In this document: piece by piece, positions 25,560 to 37,656 of the stretch | Layout: each line of letters opens with the position of its first letter | Numbering within the stretch: position 1 is the first letter of the stretch | DNA from: Geosiphon pyriformis | Taxonomy: Eukaryota; Glomeromycota; Glomeromycetes; Archaeosporales; Geosiphonaceae | Direction of reading: 5' to 3' | Assembly: GCA_016748015.1 (NCBI GenBank) | Contig: JAAOMT010000557.1 | Coordinates: forward strand, 269,494-333,493 | DNA: 64,000 nucleotides | Position numbers and translations under genes: made by a program | The notes under the pieces: generated by a model | The model's input: only the letters and a program-made list of their open reading frames with translations | What the model was told of the DNA's origin: nothing | Database searches by the model: none

Positions 25560-28500
25560 TGGTTTGGTGTGAAAAGTGGCTACATATAATGTCAGAGACA
25601 TAAACAATCCTGCCAAACAAGAAAATATTGTTTGATAGCACAAAAATACAGGCAACATGATTTCAGTGGTTACTGAAACAAAGTTGAAAGACAAAGTTTG
25701 TTCTTGGATTATGAATAAATTTGATGGTATTCAAGTGTTCACCTCTGGTTTAGAGTCTGGTTATTTGGGTGCAGACATTGCCATAATTATGGATGTTTCT
25801 CTAGCAAAGTATGTGTGCAAAGTTTCTAAGGTGTCTGGTCGACTTATCTCTGTAAAATTGCTCTTCAAAAACAAACTTTTAGTGACAGTTTTGGGCTTGT
25901 ATGTGGGTGCCACCTTGGAGAAAAGGCTGGCTCACTTCCACATTGTCAATTCAATAGTGGCTGAGGCTTTAAATGACAGTATATTTATTGTTCTTGGTGG
26001 TGACTTTAACAAAAATGATTCTGGTTGCAGTGCAAGCTTCAAGAAATGTCTGAATCTGAGTTTGTTTGATTCTTTATATGGTTTTTTTTTGTACAAACTT
26101 CCCATATGGTCCAATTTGAGGGGTGTTCAAAAGTGCATAGATTTTATATTAGTTAATGATAGTCTTCACAGTTCTTTTTTTAACCAAAAAGTTTACTGTT
26201 CAGGTGAATTTTTTGATTCTGACCACTTGGTCATGTTAATAGATATTGGTTTGGGGGGCTTTCTCAATTCTTAGCTTAATTTGATATGCAGACAGGCCAC
26301 AAAAAAAAAATGGAAATACAAAGTCAATAATGTCAATAGAGAGGTTTGGAAAAAGTTTGGGAATGCATCATTGGTTGCTGTTTTAAAAACTGCTGGTGAT
26401 TTTGAATACCATAACACTAAAGATGATATCAATAGAATGTGAACACTTCTTTGTCAAATAGTGCACTCTGCAGTGGAAGCTACTTTTGTGAAAACATGGT
26501 CCTGGAATAGTGGGTTGGTCAAGACTGCTGCATTTTCTAGATTTCACAAGTTAGAACTTTTGGTGGCAAAAATTTTGAATACATACAAATCAAGAAATTT
26601 GGAAAGACTTCAGACTTTAGTTGATAAATAGGTTAACTTGGACTTTGACCAAGCTATAAAGTTCAAGAGTTCCTTGGACAATGGTTAAGACAGAGTATTG
26701 GTTGAATAATTATTGGCACATTTTAGGAAATTGTATAGGTTCTGCAAGTTTTTGGACTCTAAGGCTACTAAAGACTCATGGATCTGGGTGGCCATCAATA
26801 AGTACATGGAAGTTTTTGTGGACAACAAAGGTCAAATGATCAGAAGTGTGTTAGAGAAGTCTTTTAGGAAAGTTACATTGGATCATCTGGTTAATAATAA
26901 AGATTTGGTTTTAGAGCCTGATTTGGTCAAAGGCAGAGTGGATTCAATTATGGAGAATTCGACCAGGAAATGCACAGTCAAATCTTTAGTGTCTTCCTGT
27001 TGGCAAGTACAATTTTTTCCTCTCAATCATGTCAGTGATAATGCATTCTGTGGTGTAATAAAGCAAATTGATCTTGATGAGTTTTTATTGGTGGTCAAAA
27101 ATCTTCCTGACGGCAAAGCTACTGGTTTGTCTGGTATCTTAATGAAATGTAGAAGCACTATGATGAGTCTGTTCTGGTTTTTCTTTTGCATTTGCTCAAC
27201 TTGTGCTTGGTATGTGAATCTGTTTCAGATATCTGGAGAGAAGCCTAGGTATCTATGATTCTAAAATCATATAAGTGAGAAGGAGTTCTAATGAACACCA
27301 GACCTATTGCTCTCATTGAAACCTCTAAGAAAATTTTTTCAAAAATTCTATTTGATCACATTTCAAGAGTCTGCAGCACACACAATGTTCTGTGTGGAGA
27401 TAATTTTTTGGTATTGAAAGACATTTCTACTTAGTCCCCTATCTTTGTTGTAGGATTTGTTGTAGAAAATGCTTTGAAAAAGGGCAGAAAACTCTGGTTG
27501 GTATATTAGGACATGTGCAAAGCTTACAATTTAGTAGGCTGATTGCACTTGAAAAGTAGTCTAGAGAAAATCAAAATATGTAAGAGATTTGTCAGGTTTT
27601 TTGGTAATATTCACAATGGTTGTATAAATAGAGTTATAATAGACTTTGGTTTGTCTGAAGGTTACAAAATTCATGATGGTCTGGACCAGAGAGAAGTTTT
27701 TTCTCCTTTTTTATGGAGAATTTTTTATGATTCTCTGTTGTGCAAAGTGAAGAAACATAAGTCATTTTTTGAGTATTGGATTGATTCTAAATTTGTGGCC
27801 AGAATGAGCAGAATTGAGTCAAATGCTGGTTTGATTTTTTATTTGGCTGCTGGTGTTTTCATAAATGACACCATTTGGGTTGACAATTGTCATACAATGA
27901 CACAGAATATTTTGAACATTGCTAATGAGTTCTTTGAATTAATGGATATATTGATTAACATGGAGAAAACAATTGCCATTTCTATTAACCCAAGGACCAG
28001 TAACATCTTCTTAAAAGTGAGTGGGTCTCCAATTTCAATCACAAAAACTGGTGAGGCTCATTGGTATCTAGGTATTTTTCTGTCAACTAAAAGTTTTTCT
28101 GGTCTAAGTTTAAAGAAAGTGAATTCAGATGTCAAGTTTTTTTCATTCATGGTTTTGCACAAAGCTATTACAGACAAACAGTTTTCTTATTTGGTATTAG
28201 CCATTTTACAGCCCATAGTAGAATATAGAACTCAATTTAGCTTTGTCAATAGAGGCACGTGCAAGAAATAGGACCATATGATTAGAAAGGGGTTGAAGTC
28301 TAAAGCCAGTTTGCCTAAAGACTTTCTTAATGAGGCAGTACACCATCCTTCTTTTTACAATTTGAAGCCCTTTGAACAAGTTCAGGCAGAAGCAAAAGTC
28401 TTATCGGTGTTATAGTTTGCTAATAATAGTGAGTTAATGGGTTGACTATTTGGGCATAGGTCAATAGACTTGCAGGTTTTGGGCTGGGTTCCTCAGAACC

Positions 28501-30240
28501 CTCTTCAATTTCCTGTTAAGTTGATGGTCAATTCAATGAACAATTTTCTGGTTGGTGTTACTAAAATTTTTTTGTGTAATAAAATTTTCTTAGCTAATAG
28601 CTTGCCCAATGCTTTTTGTCTTAAACAAAGTTTTCCTGTTCTGGATGTTTTGGACCAGGCAATATATCTCTGGGTTTGCAAACCACTAAAGTGTTTTGGG
28701 ATCATTTTTGCAGACCAGTTGTTGAACAGTCATGGAAAATGTTTCAATTGGAAGAATTTTCACTGTTGGAAATGATTGGATCCCAAAGGCCCAGTTCCCT
28801 TATAGTTCATAATGGTTTTAGATTTTGTCAAGAGTGGTGATTTGGCTAAAGGTTCCTCTTCTGTTTTTGAGTCTCCTTCTAAGTTAGATGTTTCTAATAC
28901 AGACCACTTTGGTTTCATCCATTCTAGTTTAAAAGATGCTTCTTTGCTAGTGATCTCAGTTTATACTAATGGTTTTGTTAAAGACTTTGATACTTCTGAT
29001 ACTGTCGGAGGGGCTGTCACTTATTTTTCTGATCTAGGTTTGTATATAGGTGTGGAGATTTATAATTTGCTATCATCTACCTTAACTAAAATACAGGCTG
29101 TTGCACTGGCTCTTGAGTGCATTCTGGCTTCCTTAAATGTTACAGTTTTCTTTGACAGTCAGGCTTCTTTGGATGCTTGTCAGGCTGAGTTGAAGTTGGT
29201 GGCTCCAGATTTTCACAACAGGTACTGGATGGAGCACTGTCATATTAGCAATTTGGTCAAATATAAAAACATTTCTGTTACCTGGACAAAGGTGAAAGAT
29301 CACTCTGGTGTGTTGGGCAATGAATGTACTGATTGGTTGGCTGATCTAGCCATATTATCAGTGCTTGTTTTTTTAGCAAATATCAAAAAAAAATTTTTAA
29401 TGACAGATGATAAAGTGATTTCTGGCAATGCATGCTGTTTTATTAGAATAACAAATGATATTGTTAGACGTTTTTAATAAAAATTTGGACCTGGTTTAAG
29501 CATTGTGGATCCTTTATGAGTTGGGGACATAAATTGGGTTTGTACTGCTTTAGTCTGGCACTCTGATTCCCATATGTCTGCAGGATATACAAGCAGAATC
29601 ACCACTGGTTTGCACACTTATTTGATAAAAGCTTTACACAAAAGGCTGCCTGTTGCTATTAGAAAGCATTTATATAATTAAAGTTATCTTAATGTATTAT
29701 GTGTATATTGTAGAGAGATAGAATTTTCAGATCATAGTTTTGTTTGTTGCTTAGACTTTTTAATGTATTAGAGCTTGTTAAATAAACATTCCTCTTTTTG
29801 AAAATCTCTTACTGGGACAATCTTGTCATCATCTGTAGTTTTGCAGTCTCTGGCTTCTTCTGTTTCTAATGATAGTTTTTACACAATTTTGTGTAAGGGT
29901 CTCATATTTGAAGATTGGTTGGCAGATACTAAAGCATCTTTTGTGGATACTAAGCTTACAATGTCTAATCTGGTTGAGTTTGTTTGGGATATGGTTGTTG
30001 GCCATAGAGAGCAAATTTGGGTGCCTAATTCAAAAATTTGAGCTGAAATAAAGTGTCATGGGTCATTATATGCAGATGGGTCTTTATATAATATTATTCG
30101 GAGTCTTCTTGCTAAGATTTCAGATGTTGCTTATTTACTAGGGATTGAAAGGAATCATGTGACCAACTTTGGCCTGAGTATTGGCCATTTGTTTTTTGCT
30201 GGTACTACTGGTGAAGTTACAGTAAATATAGTTGCATAGT
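25560..30240 (+). pseudogene. LINE C ORF2 (endonuclease, reverse transcriptase, RNase H), broken
   Basis: The endonuclease part runs about 25575-26275 and keeps TETKLK, GGDFN and SDHLV motifs. The reverse transcriptase part runs about 26290-28270. It includes LPDGKATGLSGI, a fingers/palm region and FINDTIWV where an F-x-D-D motif is expected, so the first of the catalytic pair is Asn. The segment before it, GLDQREVFSPFLW, corresponds to the conserved Q-G-x-x-S-P block with Gly changed to Arg. An RNase H part lies at about 28950-29370. Its first acidic motif reads VYTNG (Asp to Asn) and the next conserved Glu is Lys (STLTKIQAV); FFDSQ and the late TDWLA remain. More than a dozen stops interrupt the frame. 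Target-primed reverse transcription is the family function and is lost here. Confidence 0.85.
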
Positions 30241-30370
30241 ATAGCCTTGATTGGCCGAGTGATTAGTTACATATAGCAATAGTATAAATCATATTTAATT
30301 TAGAACTTTAGATAATTGTATTGTATTAGATAATAATTGGGCTTCATTCGTTAAATTAATAAAAAAAAAT

Positions 30371-32649
30371 ATTAATGTTAATTATAATTTTAAAATTGTT
30401 TTACTTTTAAAATTTATTAATTTTAATTGAATTTATTGTTAAAAAAACAATTTTTTTAATAAATTTAATTGTTTTTTTGTGTTAATTTAAATAAATTTTA
30501 CTATAAATATTAAAACCAAATTTATTTTATTAAAATTTTCAATTAAAAACATATTTAAAATAGTTATATATTTGTTTAAAAATTTTTAATTAGTTAAAAA
30601 AACAAAAAAACCACTTATTTTTTTAATATATATAATTTTAAAAATTTGTTTACAATTATAGTTAATTAAAATAAACTTTATAATATATCATATATAATTA
30701 AAAATAAATAATATATTATAAAAAAAACCAATAATAAATACAAAAACATTATTTATAATAAAAAAATATTTGCACATTATTTTTAAAAAATAAAAACATA
30801 TATATTTGTTTTAAAAAAACAATTAAGTATTTATTTTAGATTTAAATAATTAATTACATATAATTAATATGTAAATTAAATTTATAATTTAATTTTTTAG
30901 AAATAAAATAACATAAAAATTAGTAAAATTATATTTAGTTAAAATAAATAAATAAATTTTTCTTTTTTGCATTTTAAATTATATTTAAAATAAAAATTTT
31001 ATTATTTAAAAAATTTTCAATAATAAAAGTAATTAAAATAATACATAAAAATATTATTAAAGTTATTATTATTAATTATAAAAATTTTAAAAATTATTGT
31101 TTTTTAATCTTTTTATTATTATTGCTTATATAACTAAAAAAAACAAAATAATAAAAAAATAATTTTTTTAAACAAATTTAAAGTTTTTTTTTAAAATATT
31201 AAAAACAATATTTTTTGTGGTTTTTAAAGTCTTTTTTTAACAAATAAAATGTTGGCTTTTTTTAGTTTTCTTAATGTTTTTGCTAATTCTATAATATTAA
31301 TACCAATAATAGCACTTAATAAATAATAACTTTTTTTTATTTTAAAAAATAATAACAACAACATATTTGCTAAATTTAATTTAAATTAAAATTTAATTAA
31401 TTGTTTAATATAATTAATTAGAAGTAATTAATTTTATATTTTTCATATATAATTTTATTTAATTATATTGTTGTTTTATTTAATTATAAAATTTGGATTA
31501 ATAAAATAAAAATTAAAGCTGTTTGTTATTTTAATGTTTAATATTATTGCTAAAATTAAAATAGCTTATATAAAAACTGTTTTCTAATTTTTATATAATT
31601 TTATTAATATTAAATTAATTACCAAAAACAGTATTAAGCTTTTTTATAATTCAGATTTGTTATTAAAATTAAGTCTATTAAGATTACAATTTTATTTAAT
31701 GTGTGCAGTTCGACCACTACCTATTACAATATATTCACTGTGGACCTTTTAACATTTTAAATATAATTGTTATTTTGATTAATAATTATAAGATTTAATT
31801 GAAAATAGAAATATTGCGAATAATTTGTTTTCAATTTAAATTAATATATTAATATAGATTATTATTAATAATGTAAAACGGTGATCCAAAGAATATATCA
31901 CATGACTTCAAATTTCATATATAAAGAGAATTTTTTCAATCCGAAGAATGTAAAATAAATCTCAGTTGAAAGGAATTTTTGCGGAGGTAAATTTTATGTT
32001 TAATAAAATTCGATATTAAGTTGTTGATGATTAAAAAATAGCACGTATTATCTTAGTTTTCTACAAAGATAACTTTGATGAGAATATACTTCTTTCTTTT
32101 CTGAGACTTTATTTAAGAGCTTTCAAGCGTTACATGCTTTCCAATCCATGTAAAACAATCTAATTAAGTTTACTCATTCCTTTTTTGCTTTTATCCTCTT
32201 ACAACAGAAACTTTAAAACAATATATCTGAAAATGCCAGAACTCTCTCAATAAAACTTAATCAAAAAAAAAGTTGACCAAAAGATTTTTTCATAATTAGA
32301 CTGTTGAAAAATATCAAAATAATATGCTTACACAATAGACTATTTTTTACCACAGCTAATTTGTGAAAATTAAAAGCTTCTAGTATCTTAAACAATTTAG
32401 CAACCAACCTTTAGACTCAACTGAAGAATGAAATAAAAATGCCAAAAAGCCCAAAATTGACAACAAAATTAAAGTAAAGCAAGTATAAAAATTACGGAGG
32501 GAGTAATTAATGATGTTACCAACCCTGAAATGCTTTGTCGCACATTCAATCAGGTACTATAGTTTGATTATCGATCATTATTAAAGAGGTTTTTGGTAGT
32601 TTGTCCATTTAATTTTTTTTTTTTTACCACGGAAAAATAAGTTCTCAAG
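30371..32649. other. A+T-rich spacer left of the gene cluster
   Basis: To about 31700 the sequence is A+T-collapsed with no frames. From about 31700 to 32649 G+C rises gradually and the text looks like ordinary intergenic DNA. The last few hundred bases should hold the promoter and 5' UTR of the V-ATPase gene. Confidence 0.5.
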
Positions 32650-33941
32650 ATGTCTCAAATAAGTGCTCTGAACGATGACGAAGTTCGCGCTGAAATGAAT
32701 AAAATGGTTTGTTTTTTGTAAAAGTCAAAAGAGATATATTCTAGCTATCTTGTTCTTTTTCGTTGATAATTTTATCGTTGCGATGTATATATGAAAACTT
32801 ATAGGTGGAATTTATCAAGCAAGAAGCCAGAGAAAAGGCTCGCGAGATAACAGTTAAGGTATTTATTTGTTCAAAGGTCAACTGCTTTATCAATGTTCTT
32901 CGGATTAAACTCATTTTGAATCAAAAGGCGAATGAAGAGTTTAACATTGAAAAGGTATTTTCACGTTTTTTACAAATAATTTGAATTTTTCGAATGTCTG
33001 ACGCACCTTGATTTTCGTTGACCTTGTAGGCCAAGCTCGTACGTCAGGAATCGATAAATATTGAGGCCGCCTTTCAACGAAAAATCAAACAAGCTCAAAT
33101 CCAAAAAAAAATGTTGGCATATTTTATACAAAATAAATCATATAAATTGTGTAACAGTTGAAAAATTTTAAGTTTTTTGTTTCTCCTCTCTCCTTTATCA
33201 GTGCACAATCAAATTATATAAACAAGTCACGTCTCAAAGTTCTTCAGGCGCGCCATCAAAAATTGGAAGACTTATTCGCAGAGGCTAGAAGCAAACTTCA
33301 TGATGTTGGGAATGATCAAGAACGCTATCGAAAATTATTGAGTGGCTTGATATTACAGGTTTAATTAGTTCTTTTGTTTATATTTCAAAAAAAGATACAA
33401 AATTCAATCTATTTTTCCCATTTTTAGGGACTTTTTCAAGTTATGGATGAAAACGTTTCGTTAATTGTCAAGAAATCGGAAGTACATCTTGTAGAATCAG
33501 TCCTCGCTGAAGTGGTTGAGGAGTATAAAAAATCCACACATCTGCCCGTTAAGATAGTAGTTGATCCAAAGGAACATTTACCCGAGTCGAAGTATGAATG
33601 TTTACAAGATTACTTAATTTAGTTTTCGGTACTTTGACTTTTTTAACTGTAACTTTCTTTTCAATATAAAATTGAGAATAGTGCTGGGGGTGTTATTCTT
33701 ACGTCACATTTTGGCCGCATAATAGTCAATAATACGCTCGAGGAAAGGTTGAGCATAGCAGAGGAAGAGGTAAGCCAAGAATGAGAGTTTCCATGAGCAT
33801 TTTGTTTCAGTTATCTCTGCCTTTCTTGAAATATTAAATTGTCTTAAATTATCAAATGTCAATTCTTAAATCCAACAGATGCTTCCTGAAATTCGTGTAT
33901 TGCTCTTTGGTCATTCTCCCAATCGAAATTTCTTTAATTAA
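32650..33941 (+). CDS. VMA4: V-type proton ATPase subunit E
   Basis: Eight exons: 32650-32706, 32805-32858, 32928-32954, 33030-33112, 33202-33358, 33428-33591, 33682-33769 and 33879-33941. All have GT-AG introns and consistent phases, giving 230 aa, the usual length of the family (about 226-233). Family signatures are EFNIEKAKLVRQE near residue 40, QSNYINKSRLKVLQAR near 75-90, AGGVILTSHFGRIIVNNTLE near 180-200 and LPEIR followed by a FFN C-terminus. The N-terminal half is a long charged helix, as expected for the peripheral stalk of the V1 sector, where subunit E pairs with subunit G and links V1 to V0 on vacuolar and endosomal membranes. Introns are about 65-100 nt. It converges on the epimerase gene, stop codons 224 bp apart. 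Nothing suggests loss of function. Confidence 0.95.
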
Positions 33942-34165
33942 AGTTAGCTTATTCTAATTTTATTACAGCTAAATGTATGTATACACATTTATGCTCTCAT
34001 TGAAACTCTGAACATCAATTCATTGATTATTTTTGCTATGTATATTAATTAATTTTAACGTATCAATATATTTAAATAAACATTTGGTAAGCATTTATTC
34101 ATAAAGACCAGTTCTTATCAATGATTTTATCTAATGAAGGATCAGCGAATCCCTTGTCTCAACCC

Positions 34166-35758
34166 TTATAAATTCTCGATTAGTAGATTGGAGATATCAA
34201 CCACTTGTTCGATGCCGGGATAAGCTGGGATATGAAGCCCAAACTTTTTCTCCAATTCTCTGTCGATTTCCAAATACCAAGATCAATGTCCGTAAATACC
34301 AGGATACCGAGTTTCAAAGCGAAGAAAACATCGAAAGAAATAAAATATCGCACAAAAATACAAAGCAATAAAGAAAAAAAAAAGTTGACGTACGGTGTTA
34401 CGAATCTTCCCCCAAGGTAGTGGATTCCTTTGAAATGTTGTGCACAAAGCTTTGGAGCTGTCAATGAAATCAGCATTACCGGAGTAAAGCTACGATTGTT
34501 GATGTTGCCTTCAAAAAAAAAAGGTTTAAAATGATCATTTGTATAGTGCGGTCAGAATCAACCCCACTTCTGATCAATAAAATGGTTTATGGAAAATACC
34601 TTTCTCTAAATCCCAGCCCGAAGGTATATCGACTATTGTTGAATAGTTTAATACCACTTATTGTAATAAATTCTATAATCACACAAATGTATTGAGGAAT
34701 TAGTTGAAACCTGATACTATCGGCACTTTGGTTTCTTTTAAAACCTTTGATCAGGAGATATTGTAAGTGGATGATTGAGATCTTTTTTTAGTTTAAACAT
34801 CATCGGTTTTAATATTTACCTGAATCACTTCCCCAAACGGAGGACGTATTTCTCCTGAAAAACTAAATCCTTTTGGAAGGACATATTAACCAACTAGACT
34901 TAAATATCAAATTATCATAAACATACTAAGGAGACATACCAAAAATCGCATCCAAAATCAGATTTGTCTGACTCAATACTGGAGTCAATTCGTTAACGAA
35001 GGGGATATTCAAGTTATTGCATTGCGTAACTAGACGCTTTTTTTTTCGAAAAAATATTTATATGAAATCTCAATCATCAATTTCGATTTTTAATTCTGAA
35101 ACCGAAGAAGATTTACCGAACCTCGTAAAGATCCTTTTTGGCTTGCTTTGGATAAAAAATACTGGGATTGTATCCGAAGTGAGAGAGATGTCTTGCGGCT
35201 ACTAGACCTATATCAAATCAAATCAAATCAAATTACTTTGTTAGCGAATTTAAGACTCAAGAAACTAGCATGAAGTCTAGAAATTATGCATAGATGATCG
35301 GGTGAAATCACAAAGATACCAACCATCACCACCATTATTTCCAGGTCCACAACACACAAGAATCTGTGAATGTGTTTGCTTGCTATATACTTTTGCCACA
35401 GCTTGTGCAACACTTAGGCCAGCAAGCTCCATTAGCTGTTTTCCAAAATCGGATTACAAAAATGGAAAAGCCTAATTCGCAAAATTAATAAGTGGTCAAA
35501 TATAACGGGCCTGATCTATAGAAAATCCACCAGCTTGCGACATCAATTCCTCATCAATTTTTTGGGCGACACGTTGAGTGAGATACTTTAATCCCAAAAA
35601 GAATGGTAATAAATGAAAGATATTAGAATCATGTTTATTAAATGCAACTTAGGAAACTCCGATATTCTCATGATAAATGAAAAAGATAGCTGATAAACAT
35701 AAATGAATAGGCAGTTTTTTTTTTGAAACCTTGATTTGAACTTTACCTTCAAAGCCAT
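34166..35758 (-). CDS. NNR1: NAD(P)H-hydrate epimerase
   Basis: Ten exons (5' to 3' on minus): 35758-35747, 35585-35511, 35435-35324, 35207-35122, 35036-34940, 34869-34820, 34744-34711, 34632-34600, 34508-34394 and 34259-34166. The predicted protein is 235 aa, about the size of yeast Nnr1 and the catalytic part of mammalian NAXE. The enzyme interconverts R and S forms of damaged NAD(P)HX so that the dehydratase can repair it. Family motifs are all present: [21 protein letters not shown], the nucleotide-binding [38 protein letters not shown] and HYLGGRF. The first exon, encoding only MALK, is inferred from a good donor and phase. Intron 2 (35436-35510) needs a GC donor (CAG/GCCCGT). No targeting peptide is visible, so a cytosolic form is likely. 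Confidence 0.9.
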
Positions 35759-36044
35759 TCTTACGAGGTTTCAAAGTTGCAAGTTGGGAGAAAATTCAAA
35801 ATGACATTTGATGATCCCTTTTTTTGATAATCTCAGTTTTCTTCAAATGATGTTCTACAAAATATTTTGTACTAGTTACAAACCTGTCCCACTGCGCAAA
35901 CCAGCAAACGCATATAAATTCCCATCTTAATTTCTATTTTACTTTTCCCTCCACACATTTTCTTTTACGTATGGAACTTTTGACAATACAAGGAATTTCG
36001 GGTAATACTTGAACCAACTTACAAACTTTGCAACACTTTCAAAA
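35759..36044. promoter_or_regulatory. Divergent promoter region, epimerase and unknown membrane protein
   Basis: 286 bp separate the start codons of two oppositely directed genes, so both promoters must lie here or overlap. No defined element was identified. Confidence 0.5.
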
Positions 36045-36984
36045 ATGACCCTAATGCATACAGCTGGAGAAAAAAAGCATTACGTTGCAGGCATTCAACA
36101 AAAAAGGCCAAGCAACCTTAATCATTCGTTGCTTTTTCTGATCTTAATGGTGGCATTACTCTTTTATAATTTGTCAAATTCAACAACAATGACGGCGGCG
36201 CCGAGTGTGAACGAGACGAAGCCACGCAAAACGCTTGTTGTCTGGGTAAAACACCCACAGCACTCTGACGCCGTGAAACTTCACGTTCCACCCGACGCCG
36301 ACGTGCACGATGTAAAAAAATATATTCGTCTTGAACTCACTCCTGCTCTTGATCAAGAAAGTTTGGGCAAGGTTTTGTTGTTAAGTCCCACACGTGGCAA
36401 GTTGAGTCCTGACACCCCTATCAAAAAAGTAATTGATAGAAGAGAGCCATTAATAGTTTTTGTCGATAATACTGGTAAGTGGATATTGTTTCATGAAGTC
36501 ATTAGAATTTTCCTCGGCCTCTTTAATTTTTTGCTTTCTTCCAATTACCTGTTTCAATAACATTTTAGATTCCCGACTTTATCTTAAAAAACTCACTACT
36601 GAGCAAGTTCCTTTGCAAGTTAATGCACCATTGTGTGTAAAATCAGAAGAAGCTTACATTGTTATCGCCAAAATACTCTTAAGACGAAATTCACCTAAAG
36701 ATCTCACAGTGTTGAAAAATAACTTATGTGATGCAAGTGTTGAAAGTTGGAGCTCACGACACTCTTATACACATAGGGATGGGCGGTAAGTAAAGGCTAA
36801 GTTTCATATAATACTTCCATTCAATGCTTTGTTTTCGTCTTGGAATAAAGCTGTTAGAGCAGGTACAGAAAAGTTAAGAGAGAAAGAAATCGACTACAAA
36901 AAAAGAAGAGGCAGGACAGCCAGCACCAATATAGGAGCAAATATTGGAAGAAATGGTTTTAAATTTATTCATTTACAAGGTTAA
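36045..36984 (+). CDS. Unrecognised protein with N-terminal membrane anchor
   Basis: Three exons, 36045-36474, 36569-36785 and 36858-36984 (donors gtaagt; acceptors tag), give about 257 aa. ATG 36045 is the first in the open frame. The alternative ATG 36189 (MTAAPS) would remove the membrane segment. A hydrophobic helix at about residues 29-45 (LLFLILMVALLFYNL) with a basic stretch before it looks like a signal anchor. A folded-looking segment of about 85 residues follows (KTLVVWVKHP to PLIVFVDN), alternating short beta-like strands with an amphipathic helix; the pattern is reminiscent of a ubiquitin-like fold, but this is only an impression. The C-terminus is basic (KKRRGRTAS). I do not know the family. 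The third exon was found because the second exon's apparent stop overlaps a perfect donor. Confidence 0.6.
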
Positions 36985-37656
36985 TTTACGAACGGTAATA
37001 CTGCTGCTCGTTAGAATTACATAGAAAAAATGCTAGAAATATTGGACCAGATTTTTTCGTAAGTGAGAAAATGGAGTTTTGAGAATGGGAGTGATTTTCC
37101 AATCCATTTTCTGCTTAATATCTATCCAATTTTCATGGTTGTTCTCACTTGTATTATCATTACTGAGAAGGTGAAACCTCAAAATTTGGTGATCTATTTT
37201 ATATCAATAAAATATTGGAAATTATAAAATCTTTATTCATGAAGATTAATTACTTCCGTTCGATTCTTAATGCTAATTCAAAACTTAAGGCTTTATTTTT
37301 AAATTTTCATTCTGTTTGAGAAAGTTAGGAAATCAGATAAATAAAAAATCCTTCATTAGCTTCTCAATCTATTAGATGATTTTGCTTTTTATAATAAATT
37401 TGCAGTGGCAAGCAAGCATTTGAAAATAAATCTCTATAAATTAGGATCGAGCAATTAACCAGATCCATTCTATTTCTGAATTAGAATTTTTTAAAATAGA
37501 AATATAACAATGAAAGTATCATTCGAAAATTTATAGTTTCTCACCCTTATTAAAAATAATTTGACATATTATAAGCTCTTGGCCAGCATTTGCTAAACAA
37601 TCAAATACCTCATGGATAACCCCAAATATAAATTTATAAAGATAGAGAGCATTTCC
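36985..37656. other. Intergenic between convergent genes
   Basis: A+T-rich 672 bp between two stop codons. It should hold both 3' UTRs and terminators. No open frame or repeat was noted. Confidence 0.5.

Larger units (their letters stand above)
22541..30370 (+). mobile_element. LINE (non-LTR retrotransposon) copy C, nearly full length, inactive
   Basis: A plus-strand element with a 5' leader from about 22541, an ORF1 region (22665-25454), a short junction, an ORF2 region with apurinic endonuclease, reverse transcriptase and RNase H parts (25560-30240) and a 3' end near 30370 with a short A-rich end. It is broken by many in-frame stops and carries a nested insert at 23727-24737. Protein parts resemble the large LINE families of Rhizophagus-like fungi. 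Decay is moderate: long stretches still read through and its G+C is visibly above the flanks. The element therefore looks younger than copy B. Confidence 0.85.
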
